64,000 nt of DNA from Devosia salina (GTDB lineage Bacteria; Pseudomonadota; Alphaproteobacteria; Rhizobiales; Devosiaceae). Shown here in pieces: positions 1 to 7,483 of the stretch. Both the position numbers and the translations under genes were made by a program. How positions within the stretch are numbered: the first letter of the stretch is position 1; each line of letters starts with the position of its first letter. Location: the NCBI RefSeq assembly GCF_019504385.1, contig NZ_CP080590.1, positions 218,501 to 282,500 of the forward strand, written 5' to 3'. The notes under the pieces are model-generated. The model ran no database searches, was not told where the DNA came from, and saw nothing but the letters and a program-made list of their open reading frames with translations.

Positions 1-1067
1 CGCTCTCCTACCGCTCGCGCGTGCTGATCATGGATGAGCCGACCGCCGCGCTCAACGATGCCGAGATCGCCGAGCTCTTTGCCATCATCAACCGGCTCAA
101 GGCCGAAGGCGTCGGCGTGGTCTATATCAGCCACAAGATGGACGAGATCAAACGCATCTCCGACCGGGTGACGGTGATGCGCGACGGGGAATATGTCGGC
201 ACCGTGCCCGCCGCCGAAACGCCCATCGAAACCATTATCTCGATGATGGTGGGGCGTACCCTTTCCAATCAGGCGCTGACCATTCCCAACACCGCCAATG
301 CCCCGGTGGCGCTTGAGGTCAAGCACCTCAATCGCGGCCGCGAAATCCGCGATGTCAGCTTTGCGGTGCGCCAGGGGGAAATTCTCGGCTTTGCCGGGCT
401 GATGGGCGCCGGGCGCACTGAAGTTGCCCGCGCCATTTTCGGGGCCGACCGGCGCGAAAGCGGCGAAATCTGGGTCCATGGCCAGCGCGTCGGCATCTCC
501 ACGCCGCGCGATGCGGTCGCCAAGGGCATCGGCTACCTCTCCGAAGACCGCAAGCTCTTCGGCCTCGCGACCGGCCTCGACGTGCGCAACAACATCGCCC
601 TGGCCAGCCTCGACCGGTTCACCGGGCCCATCGGCGTGCTCGACGAAGCGGGCATGGAAAAGGCCGCGAAGGAGCATATCCGCCAGCTCGCCATCAAGAC
701 GCCCAGCGACACCCAGGAGGCGCGACTTCTGTCTGGCGGCAACCAGCAGAAGGTGGTCATCGCCAAATGGCTGCTGCGCGATTGCGACATCCTGATCTTC
801 GACGAGCCGACCCGCGGCATCGATGTCGGCGCCAAGTCCGAGATTTACAAGCTGCTCAACAATCTCGCCGCCCAGGGCAAGGCGATTATCGTCATCTCGT
901 CCGAACTGCCCGAAATCCTGCGCCTCTCCCATCGCATTGCGGTGATGTGCGAGGGGCGCCTGACCGGCATCCTGCCCGGCGGATCTAGCCAGGAGGAGAT
1001 CATGCACCTGGCCACCATGCGCGAAGCCGCCATGGCGCCGGATGTGGAGGTGCGCCATGCGGGATAG
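1..1067 (+). CDS. Sugar ABC transporter ATP-binding protein, RbsA/XylG-type (5' partial)
   Basis: Cytoplasmic ATPase of a carbohydrate importer of the ribose/xylose class, which carries two ABC domains in one chain. The reading frame (codons starting at base 3) is open to the window edge, so the start and the first Walker A lie outside. What remains is the end of domain 1 (Walker B LIMDEPTAAL, then the H-loop ISHK) and a full domain 2. Domain 2 has signature LSGGNQQK and Walker B ILIFDEPTRGID, both typical of this subfamily. Its Walker A position reads GLMGAGRTE, the usual degenerate form in RbsA. The TAG stop is 159 bases before the permease ATG, with a dispersed repeat between. The downstream fuconate genes suggest a deoxysugar such as L-fucose as substrate, which is inference. 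Confidence 0.93.
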   Translation, partial: LSYRSRVLIMDEPTAALNDAEIAELFAIINRLKAEGVGVVYISHKMDEIKRISDRVTVMRDGEYVGTVPAAETPIETIISMMVGRTLSNQALTIPNTANAPVALEVKHLNRGREIRDVSFAVRQGEILGFAGLMGAGRTEVARAIFGADRRESGEIWVHGQRVGISTPRDAVAKGIGYLSEDRKLFGLATGLDVRNNIALASLDRFTGPIGVLDEAGMEKAAKEHIRQLAIKTPSDTQEARLLSGGNQQKVVIAKWLLRDCDILIFDEPTRGIDVGAKSEIYKLLNNLAAQGKAIIVISSELPEILRLSHRIAVMCEGRLTGILPGGSSQEEIMHLATMREAAMAPDVEVRHAG

Positions 1068-1090
1068 GCGTTGCCGGTTCGCCAGCGCGG

Positions 1091-1203
1091 CGTCACCCCA
1101 CCTTCATTCCCTCCCCATCAAGGGGAGGGAGGCGCAGGTTCCGGCGCCAATGTTCATCGTCTCCCTCCCCCTTGTGGGGAGGGACCAAGGGTGGGGGGTC
1201 ACT
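1091..1203. repeat. Dispersed intergenic repeat R1, copy 1
   Basis: Two C/G-run hairpins (arms of the type CTCCCC...GGGGAG) framed by CACCCCACC at the left and GGGTGGGG at the right. It shares long identical stretches with the copy at 22011-22115, and the general design with the copies at 10132, 17631, 19818 and 46345. It sits between the ATPase and permease genes of one transporter, so it must be transcribed with them. Non-coding palindromic repeat of unknown function. Confidence 0.7.
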
Positions 1204-1226
1204 GCTCCCACGACCGGAGAAAACCC

Positions 1227-2222
1227 ATGACCGACACCGCAGCCCCCGCCGGGAAATCCGGCATTCGCATTACCGGTGCCTTCCATCGCCTGCTGGCTTT
1301 TTCGGGCCTCCTGGCGCTGGTCGTGGTGTTCTCGCTGGCCTCGCCAAATTTCATGCAGACCCAGAACATCCTGGCTATCCTGCAGGCCACCTCCGTCAAT
1401 GGCGTGCTCGCCATTGCCGCCACGCTCGTCATCATCACCGGTGGCATCGACCTCAGCGTCGGCACGCTGATGACCTTCTGCGCGGTGATCGCCGGGGTGG
1501 TGCTGACCTATTGGGGCCTGCCGCTGCCACTGGGCATTCTCGGGGCCATCCTGGCCGGCACCACGAGCGGGCTGATCTCGGGCACGGTCATCGCCAAGCT
1601 CAAGGTGCCGCCCTTCATCGCCACCCTGGGCATGATGCTGATCCTCAAGGGCCTTTCGCTGGTCATCTCCGGCACGCGGCCGATCTATTTCAACGACACG
1701 CCCGGCTTCAGCCAGATTTCCCTGGGCTCGGTGATCGGCACCATGGTGCCGGGCCTGCCCATCCCCAATGGCGTACTGATCCTGTTCGCCGTGGCGCTGC
1801 TCGCCGCCTTCATTCTCGGCAAGACCGCGCTCGGGCGCTACACCTTCGCCCTGGGCTCCAATGAGGAGGCGGTGCGGCTTTCGGGTGTCAATGTCGATCG
1901 CTGGAAAATCGCGGTCTACGCCACCGCCGGCTCGATCTGTGGCATTGCCGGCCTGCTCATCGCCAGCCGCCTCAACTCCGCACAGCCCGCCCTGGGTCAG
2001 GGCTATGAACTGGAGGCCATCGCGGCCGTGGTCATTGGCGGCACCTCGCTCTCGGGCGGTCGTGGCACCGTGCTCGGCACGCTGATCGGGGCGCTCATCA
2101 TCTCCGTGCTGGCCAATGGCCTGCGCATTCTTTCGGTGGCCCAGGAATGGCAGACGGTGGTGACCGGCACCATCATCATCCTGGCCGTCTATGCCGACAT
2201 ACTGCGGCGCCGCAAACTTTAG
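1227..2222 (+). CDS. Sugar ABC transporter permease, RbsC-type
   Basis: Inner-membrane channel subunit of the carbohydrate importer whose ATPase ends at 1067; 331 residues, the usual size for RbsC/XylH proteins. It has a series of hydrophobic segments and the family-typical stretch GGIDLSVGTLM near residue 80, plus a C-terminal GGTSLSGGRGTVLGT motif. The ATG at 1227 was chosen because CGGAGA lies just upstream and the protein then begins with a short hydrophilic tail. The longer frame to 1071 would translate repeat R1. Followed after 85 bases by the matching binding protein. Confidence 0.93.
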   Translation: MTDTAAPAGKSGIRITGAFHRLLAFSGLLALVVVFSLASPNFMQTQNILAILQATSVNGVLAIAATLVIITGGIDLSVGTLMTFCAVIAGVVLTYWGLPLPLGILGAILAGTTSGLISGTVIAKLKVPPFIATLGMMLILKGLSLVISGTRPIYFNDTPGFSQISLGSVIGTMVPGLPIPNGVLILFAVALLAAFILGKTALGRYTFALGSNEEAVRLSGVNVDRWKIAVYATAGSICGIAGLLIASRLNSAQPALGQGYELEAIAAVVIGGTSLSGGRGTVLGTLIGALIISVLANGLRILSVAQEWQTVVTGTIIILAVYADILRRRKL

Positions 2223-2307
2223 GCGCCGGCCATCCACAGCGCATCCGCGCCAACAAGAGGCAAGTGCAATGCCCCACATCGACACGCAGCATTTGGGAGG
2301 ACTGAAA

Positions 2308-3252
2308 ATGCTCAACCGCCGTACCCTGCTCGGTGCCCTCGGCGCCGCGGCCATGCTGGCCGCCAGCGGCCCCGCAATGGCCCAGGACAATTATGACATC
2401 GCCCTGATCTCGAAGGGCTTCCAGCACCAGTTCTGGCAGGCCGTGAAGGCCGGTGCCGACCAGGCCGCCGCCGATCTGGGCGTGACCGTGACCTTCGAAG
2501 GTCCGGAAACCGAAAGCCAGGTCGACCGGCAGATGGACATGCTGGCCGCCGCCCTGTCGCGCCAGCCCGATGCTATCGGCTTTGCCGCGCTCGACAGTCA
2601 GGCCGCCACCCCGCTGCTGCAGCAGGCCCAGGATGCCGGTATCCCGGTGATCGCCTTCGATAGCGGCGTCGACAGCGACATCCCGCTGACCACTGCCACC
2701 ACCGACAACGTGGCGGCCGCCGCGCTGGCCGCCGACAAGATGGCCGAACTGATTGGCGGCGAGGGCAAGGTGGCGATCGTCGCCCATGACCAGACCAGCC
2801 GCACCGGCATCGATCGCGTCGAGGGCTTCTCCAACCGCGTCAAGGAAGCCTATCCCAATATCGAGATCGTCTCGGTGCAGTATGGTGGTGGTGACCAGTT
2901 GCAGTCGACCGAAATCACCAAGTCGATCCTGCTGGCCAATCCCGACCTCAAGGGCATTTTCGGCGCCAATGAAGGTTCGGTTCTCGGCGTAGCCAATGGC
3001 AAGCAGGAGCTGGGCAGCGATATCGTCGTCATCGGCTACGATTCCGGGGCCGCCCAGAAGGCCTTCATCCAAAGCGGCGTCATCGCCGGCGCCATCACCC
3101 AGAACCCGGTCGGCATCGGCTATGAGACCGTCAAGGCCGCCGTCAGCGCGCTCAAGGGTGAAGAACTGCCCAAGATCATCGACACCGGCTTCTATTACTA
3201 CGACAACACCAATATGGACGATCCCAAGATCGCCGCCGTTCTCTACGATTGA
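2308..3252 (+). CDS. Sugar ABC transporter substrate-binding protein, RbsB-like
   Basis: Periplasmic binding protein of the type-4 (LacI-like fold) class; 314 residues. A signal peptide is clear: NRR followed by a hydrophobic stretch and an AMAQ cleavage site around residue 25. The RR before the hydrophobic core could be a Tat signal. The mature part shows the family pattern QFWQAVKAGADQAAADLGV and an internal DSG(V)D-type sugar-binding loop. The ATG at 2308 has GGGAGG seven bases upstream; the ATG at 2269 is less likely because it would put a hydrophilic extension before the signal. It completes the ABC set with the genes at 1 and 1227. A strong hairpin follows at 3261. Confidence 0.93.
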   Translation: MLNRRTLLGALGAAAMLAASGPAMAQDNYDIALISKGFQHQFWQAVKAGADQAAADLGVTVTFEGPETESQVDRQMDMLAAALSRQPDAIGFAALDSQAATPLLQQAQDAGIPVIAFDSGVDSDIPLTTATTDNVAAAALAADKMAELIGGEGKVAIVAHDQTSRTGIDRVEGFSNRVKEAYPNIEIVSVQYGGGDQLQSTEITKSILLANPDLKGIFGANEGSVLGVANGKQELGSDIVVIGYDSGAAQKAFIQSGVIAGAITQNPVGIGYETVKAAVSALKGEELPKIIDTGFYYYDNTNMDDPKIAAVLYD

Positions 3253-3260
3253 TTTCCTCC

Positions 3261-3294
3261 GGGCCGGGCGGTTCTCCCAACGGCCGCCCGGCCC
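3261..3294 (+). other. Intercistronic stem-loop after the binding-protein gene
   Basis: Perfect 11-bp arms GGGCCGGGCGG and CCGCCCGGCCC around a 12-base loop, with no T-run after it. It lies between the binding-protein stop (3252) and the SDR start (3315). Such hairpins often stabilise the upstream message or attenuate transcription so that the binding protein is made in excess. A similar element follows each of the other two binding-protein genes in the window. Confidence 0.75.
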
Positions 3295-3314
3295 ACCCCC
3301 GTTCAGGACTGACC

Positions 3315-4046
3315 ATGACCGACCTCACCGGAAAGATCGTTCTCATCACCGCCGCCGCGCAGGGTATCGGCCGGGCCTCGGTCGAGGCCTTCGCCCGGGC
3401 CGGGGCCAGGGTGATTGCCACCGATATCAATGCGCCGCTGCTGGCCGAACTGGATGGAACGTCCAATGTGACCACCCGCGTGCTCGACGTCTTGTCCGAC
3501 GTGGCGGTCAAGGCGGCCGTAGCCGAGATCGGCCATATCGACGTGCTGTTCAACTGCGCCGGCGTGGTGCATTCGGGCACGCTGCTCGAGATGAGCGACA
3601 CCGACCTCGACTTTGCGCTCGATCTCAACGTCAAGGCGCAGATCAGGACCATCAGGGCGGTGCTGCCGCAGATGCTCGAGCGCAAGGACGGTGCCATCAT
3701 CAACATGGCGACGGTGGCCTCCTCGATCAAAGGCGTACCCAATCGTGCCGCCTACACCATCTCCAAGGCCGCCGTGGTGGGCCTCACCAAATCCATCGCC
3801 GCCGACTACACCACGTCCAATATCCGCGTGAACGCCATCTGCCCCGGCACGGTGGATAGTCCCAGCCTGCACCAGCGCTGGGCCGCAACGGGTGACGTCG
3901 AAGCGGCGCGCAAGGCCTTCATCGCCCGCCAGCCCATCGGCCGCATTGCCCGGCCCGACGAGGTGGCGGACCTCGCAGTTTACCTCGCCGGCGCCACCTA
4001 TACGACCGGGCAGGTGCATATCATCGATGGCGGCTGGACGGCTTAG
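3315..4046 (+). CDS. SDR dehydrogenase, probable 2-keto-3-deoxy-L-fuconate dehydrogenase (BDH2-like)
   Basis: NAD(P)-dependent oxidoreductase of the short-chain family, 243 residues. Visible motifs: cofactor loop TAAAQGIG near the N-terminus, NCAG, the catalytic Ser region NMATVASS, and YTISK (Tyr-Lys pair). The C-terminal run CPGTVDSPSLHQR and the whole protein resemble mammalian BDH2 and the Xanthomonas KDF dehydrogenase, as remembered from those families. In the non-phosphorylative L-fucose pathway that enzyme oxidises 2-keto-3-deoxy-L-fuconate to the 2,4-diketo acid. The next gene is a fuconate dehydratase, which supports the assignment. The ATG at 3315 follows CAGGA. The exact substrate is inference. 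Confidence 0.85.
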   Translation: MTDLTGKIVLITAAAQGIGRASVEAFARAGARVIATDINAPLLAELDGTSNVTTRVLDVLSDVAVKAAVAEIGHIDVLFNCAGVVHSGTLLEMSDTDLDFALDLNVKAQIRTIRAVLPQMLERKDGAIINMATVASSIKGVPNRAAYTISKAAVVGLTKSIAADYTTSNIRVNAICPGTVDSPSLHQRWAATGDVEAARKAFIARQPIGRIARPDEVADLAVYLAGATYTTGQVHIIDGGWTA

Positions 4047-4051
4047 GTGGC

Positions 4052-4182
4052 GTCGCCTTTCGGCTGAGGCTGGCCTGCAAACGCCAGTTCTCTCCGCTTC
4101 CGGTGCTCACGTACATAAACGTACGCTGCGCTCCGGTTCTCGAGAACCGACATTCTCGGCTCAGCCTGAGCCGAAAATCGAC
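4052..4182. repeat. 131-bp MITE-like element with imperfect terminal inverted repeats
   Basis: The left end GTCGCCTTTCGGCTGAGG and the inverted right end GTCGATTTTCGGCTCAGG match at most positions over about 22 bases. Inside are the palindrome GGTTCTCGAGAACC and an imperfect stem around ACGTACATAAACGTACG. No gene is recognisable within it. The element separates the SDR from the dehydratase. It looks like a short non-autonomous mobile or structured repeat; no second copy is present in this window. Confidence 0.5.
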
Positions 4183-4210
4183 ACGACCTCCGGCCCCGGA
4201 GCATGGACAA

Positions 4211-5485
4211 ATGGCCAAGATCACCTCGCTCACCACCCACGACCTGCGGTTCCCGACGTCCCAGTCGCTTGACGGCTCGGACGCGATGAATCCCGATCCC
4301 GACTACTCGGCCGCCTATGTCATCCTCGGCACCGATGGCGACCTGGAAGGTCATGGCCTCACCTTTACCATTGGCCGCGGCAATGAGGTGGTGGTTGCGG
4401 CCATCAAGGCGCTGACCGATCGCGTTACCGGCCTCGACCTCGACTGGATCGAAGCCGATCCGGGCCGCTTCTGGCGGCATGTGACCGGCGACAGCCAGCT
4501 GCGCTGGATCGGACCGGACAAGGGCGCCATGCACCTCGCCACCGGCGCCGTGGTCAATGCGGTCTGGGATCTCCTTGCCAAGCGGGCCAACAAGCCGGTC
4601 TGGCTCTATGTCGCTGAAATGAGCCCCGAACAGCTCGTTTCCATCATCGACTTCCGCTATCTGACCGACGCGATCACGCCCGAGGAAGCGCTGGCCATTT
4701 TCAAGGCCGCCGAACCGGGCAAGGCCGAGCGCATCGCCCGGCTCCGGGCGGAAGGCTATCCCTGCTACACCACCTCGGCCGGCTGGCTGGGCTATTCCAA
4801 CGAAAAACTCACCCGCCTCGCCACCGAGGCGGTCGAGAGCGGGTTCACCCATATCAAGATGAAGGTCGGCCGCGATCTCAACGACGATATCCGCCGCCTC
4901 GAAATCGTCCGCGCCATCATGGGCCCGGACCGCTACCTGATGATCGATGCCAACCAGGTCTGGGAAGTCGATCAGGCGATCGACTGGGTCAATGCGCTCA
5001 AGCGCTTCAACCCGTTCTTCATCGAGGAACCCACCAGTCCCGACGACGTGGAGGGGCACCGCAAGATTCGCGAGGCCGTGGCCCCGGTCAAGGTGGCCAC
5101 CGGCGAGATGTGCCAGAACCGCATCCTCTTCAAGCAGTTCATTACCCGCGACGCCATCGACGTGGTGCAGATCGATGCCTGCCGCATCGGTGGCCTCAAC
5201 GAAGTCCTTTCGGTACTGCTGATGGCGGCCAAATATGGCAAGCCTGTCTGGCCCCATGCCGGGGGGGTAGGCCTCTGCGAATATGTGCAGCACCTGTCCA
5301 TGATCGACTATCTGGCCGTGTCGGGCACCAGGGAGGGACGCGTGATCGAATATGTCGATCACCTGCACGAGCATTTCCTCGATCCCTGCGTGATTGAGGG
5401 CGCGGCCTATATGCCGCCCGAGAGCCCGGGCTTTTCCATTGAGATGAAGCCGGCCTCCATCGCGGAGAATGAATTCAGGGGTTAG
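4211..5485 (+). CDS. L-fuconate dehydratase (enolase superfamily)
   Basis: Enolase-superfamily enzyme of 424 residues that dehydrates L-fuconate to 2-keto-3-deoxy-L-fuconate using Mg2+. Evidence includes the mandelate-racemase-type KxK base motif (HIKMKVGRD, near residue 217), metal ligands in MIDANQVW, EEPTSPDD and TGEMCQN, and the late His in WPHAGGVGLCEYVQH. The N-terminal cap LTTHDLRFPTSQSLDGSDAMNPDPDYS is split here only by description; its form is typical of the fuconate dehydratase/ENOSF1 subgroup. The ATG at 4211 has only a weak ribosome site. It forms a deoxysugar-acid pair with the upstream SDR. Confidence 0.9.
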   Translation: MAKITSLTTHDLRFPTSQSLDGSDAMNPDPDYSAAYVILGTDGDLEGHGLTFTIGRGNEVVVAAIKALTDRVTGLDLDWIEADPGRFWRHVTGDSQLRWIGPDKGAMHLATGAVVNAVWDLLAKRANKPVWLYVAEMSPEQLVSIIDFRYLTDAITPEEALAIFKAAEPGKAERIARLRAEGYPCYTTSAGWLGYSNEKLTRLATEAVESGFTHIKMKVGRDLNDDIRRLEIVRAIMGPDRYLMIDANQVWEVDQAIDWVNALKRFNPFFIEEPTSPDDVEGHRKIREAVAPVKVATGEMCQNRILFKQFITRDAIDVVQIDACRIGGLNEVLSVLLMAAKYGKPVWPHAGGVGLCEYVQHLSMIDYLAVSGTREGRVIEYVDHLHEHFLDPCVIEGAAYMPPESPGFSIEMKPASIAENEFRG

Positions 5486-5490
5486 CCGCG

Positions 5491-5521
5491 CCCCTCATCC
5501 ACCCTAAGGATGGCCGAGGGG
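5491..5521. terminator. Probable bidirectional hairpin between convergent genes
   Basis: The stem CCCCTC/GAGGGG with an inner CATCC/GGATG stem lies in the 53-base gap between the dehydratase (plus strand) and the hydratase (minus strand). No long T-run follows, so this is a terminator by position more than by sequence. Confidence 0.4.
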
Positions 5522-5538
5522 TGATTGACTGGCGTCCC

Positions 5539-6276
5539 CTAGATCCCGCCGGTCACCCGCCCCCACTCGCCCACAATGCCCTCGATCAGGCCGGCGCCGT
5601 TGAGTGGAGCAAGGGCCCGCGCGCCGGTGATGATCACCTGGCCGGACTGGAGCGGCAGGCCGCGCTCGGCGGCATGGCCCGACAGCCAGGCGATGGCCCC
5701 CAGGATGTCGGCCCAGCTGGCGCCTTTTTCCGCCGCATGAACGGGCTTGCCGTCCAGTTCGAGGGCAACGGGCAGCGTGTCGAGGCCGGCGGTAATCGTC
5801 CGATCCAGTGCCTTGCCGACCAGCACCGCCCCATTGCTCTGCAAATCCCCCAACTGCAGATTGCGCGGCGTCGCGTCGCGATCGACGAAGGGATTGCCGA
5901 CCAGTTCGATGGCCGTATGCAGGCCCGCAATGGCGGCCTCGACCATGTCCGGTGTAGCACCGGCCGGTAGGTCGCGGCCCAGCCGCACGGCTATCTCGAT
6001 TTCCGCAATGATGAAGCGATGCCGCTGGCCATTGAGCAGGTCGGCGCCGGCAAAGAAGCGATTGGCCGGAATGGGCGCGCAGAGCGGCGGATCACCCAGG
6101 CCCGCCGCGACCTTCCAGCCGCCGACTTCGCCGATCTGGGCGATGATTTCATCCTGCAGGGCATAGACGCCGTCGAGATCGGCCGGCGCCAGCGTTTCGG
6201 CGCTGCCGTCCACGAGCGGCCCACCATCATGGGCCGCAATCAGGCGTGCGGCGAGTTCGGCAAGTGGAGTGGTCAT
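5539..6276 (-). CDS. 2-keto-4-pentenoate hydratase / fumarylacetoacetase-like protein
   Basis: Member of the MhpD/FAH fold, 245 residues; these enzymes hydrate or hydrolytically cleave 2-oxo acids with a divalent metal. Conserved features visible are GWKVAAG near residue 53, the metal-binding stretch EIEIAVRLGRDLP, and the GxxLxNG-type segment NLQLGDLQSNGAVLVGK. In the L-fucose pathway the last step cleaves 2,4-diketo-3-deoxy-L-fuconate to pyruvate and lactate with a FAH-family enzyme, so this protein could fill that role. The protein looks closer to pentenoate hydratases, so the function is open. It starts 16 bases after the deoR stop, almost surely in one transcript. Confidence 0.8.
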   Translation of the reverse strand: MTTPLAELAARLIAAHDGGPLVDGSAETLAPADLDGVYALQDEIIAQIGEVGGWKVAAGLGDPPLCAPIPANRFFAGADLLNGQRHRFIIAEIEIAVRLGRDLPAGATPDMVEAAIAGLHTAIELVGNPFVDRDATPRNLQLGDLQSNGAVLVGKALDRTITAGLDTLPVALELDGKPVHAAEKGASWADILGAIAWLSGHAAERGLPLQSGQVIITGARALAPLNGAGLIEGIVGEWGRVTGGI

Positions 6277-6292
6277 GAAATGTCCCGGAAAA

Positions 6293-7060
6293 TCAGGCCA
6301 AGCCTGTTTCGATCAAAGCAATATTGGCATCTGCACAGATTTGGCGGATGGAATCCGCTCGGCAGATGTCCGTAATGAAACTGTGGGCCTGGCCGAGATG
6401 ACCGATCCGCACCGGCGCCGTGCGGGTAAACTTGGTCGCGTCTGCCACCACGATGACGTGGCGCGCATTGGCGATGATCGCCTGCGCCACTTTCACTTCG
6501 CGATAATCGAAATCCAGGAGCGCCCCATCCGGGTCGATGGCCGAAACGCCGATCACGGCAAAATCCACCTTGAACTGGCGGATGAAATCCACCGCCGCCT
6601 CGCCCACAATGCCGCCATCGCTGGGGCGCACCACCCCGCCGGCGATGACGACCTCGATCGAGGGCACGACGCGCAGATGATTGGCGACATTGATGTTGTT
6701 GGTGATGACCATCAGCCCGCGATGCTCGATGAGCGCCTGGCTGACGGCCTCGGTGGTGGTGCCGATATTGATGAAAAGCGATGCGTGATCGGGGATCAGC
6801 GCCGCGGCCGCCCGGCCGATGGCGCGCTTTTCCGCAGGGGCGATCTGGCGGCGCGCTTCATATTCGACATTTTCCACGCCTGAAGGGTGCATCGCCCCGC
6901 CATGGGTGCGTTTCAGCGCGCCGCGGTCGCAGAGAACATTGAGATCCTTGCGGATGGTCTGCGGCGTGACGTCGAAAGCGGCGACCAGCTCCTCGACGCT
7001 GACCTCGCCCTGCTGGCGCGCCAGTTCGACGATCTTCGCCTGTCGCATGGTTGGGGTCAT
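6293..7060 (-). CDS. DeoR-family transcriptional regulator
   Basis: 255-residue sugar-metabolism repressor. An N-terminal winged helix (about residues 1-58) carries the DeoR signature SVEELVAAFDVTPQTIRKDLNVLCDRG. A C-terminal ISOCOT-type effector domain has INIGTTT and a late DATKF, as in GlpR and AgaR proteins, which respond to phosphorylated sugars or pathway intermediates. ATG at 7060. A perfect inverted repeat 14-38 bases upstream (7074-7098) is a probable autoregulatory operator. It shares a transcript with the hydratase and probably controls the fucose-like genes on the other strand (inference). Confidence 0.9.
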   Translation of the reverse strand: MTPTMRQAKIVELARQQGEVSVEELVAAFDVTPQTIRKDLNVLCDRGALKRTHGGAMHPSGVENVEYEARRQIAPAEKRAIGRAAAALIPDHASLFINIGTTTEAVSQALIEHRGLMVITNNINVANHLRVVPSIEVVIAGGVVRPSDGGIVGEAAVDFIRQFKVDFAVIGVSAIDPDGALLDFDYREVKVAQAIIANARHVIVVADATKFTRTAPVRIGHLGQAHSFITDICRADSIRQICADANIALIETGLA

Positions 7061-7073
7061 TTCGGCGCGCTCC

Positions 7074-7098
7074 CTTTCGTTTGGTGATTAAACGAAAG
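7074..7098. promoter_or_regulatory. Candidate DeoR operator upstream of deoR
   Basis: Perfect 9-bp inverted repeat CTTTCGTTT / AAACGAAAG with a 7-base spacer (ggtgatt). The TTTCGTTT half-site resembles the TTTC-rich operators of DeoR-family proteins such as AgaR. Its place just upstream of the deoR start suggests autorepression of the deoR-hydratase transcript. Confidence 0.65.
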
Positions 7099-7139
7099 CG
7101 AGTGAAGGGGGAAGGCTTCTGCTCGGCCCCTCGATCGTG

Positions 7140-7451
7140 TCAGATTGCAGTATCTGGATTTCGACCCATGAGCTTGCTGCCGATTACCCTGAATTTTTCG
7201 GCTGATCCGCCCACAAGGATGGGCATCTCCCAATCAAAGAAGCGCTTGTCCTCAACGGCATGCAAAATCAGGGATCCTGCTGCACCGCACTCGTCCGTCG
7301 TCAAATGCAAATACGGCAACTGGTGTTTTATGGAATCGTGCAACTGAGCAGCAATTTTGGACGTCTGAGTGGCGAGAATAATATCGCCACTCTGCTCCAG
7401 CTTCTCCAAGGCCGCTGCAATCGCGACCAGCAGGCTATCCGTGTGCTTCAT
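7140..7451 (-). CDS. Small protein of unknown function (103 aa)
   Basis: No family recognised. The predicted product is soluble, has no signal peptide, and mixes an N-terminal helix (LLVAIAAALEKLEQSGD) with short hydrophobic strands. The start is well supported: GGGAGGTG lies a few bases before the ATG at 7451. The DNA is visibly less GC-rich than its neighbours and contains unusual codons such as TTA and ATA for this genome, which hints at a later arrival. It lies on the same strand as the M81 peptidase (32 bases upstream) and deoR (79 bases downstream). Confidence 0.6.
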   Translation of the reverse strand: MKHTDSLLVAIAAALEKLEQSGDIILATQTSKIAAQLHDSIKHQLPYLHLTTDECGAAGSLILHAVEDKRFFDWEMPILVGGSAEKFRVIGSKLMGRNPDTAI

Positions 7452-7483
7452 TCAGACACCTCCCATGCCTGAACGCTCTTAGG

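Noticed and set aside
4043..5374. 443-codon minus-strand open frame across the fuconate dehydratase gene
   Set aside because: Antisense to a well-conserved enolase-superfamily gene; the translation has no recognisable family and is His/Asp/Gly-skewed as expected of a GC-rich shadow frame.
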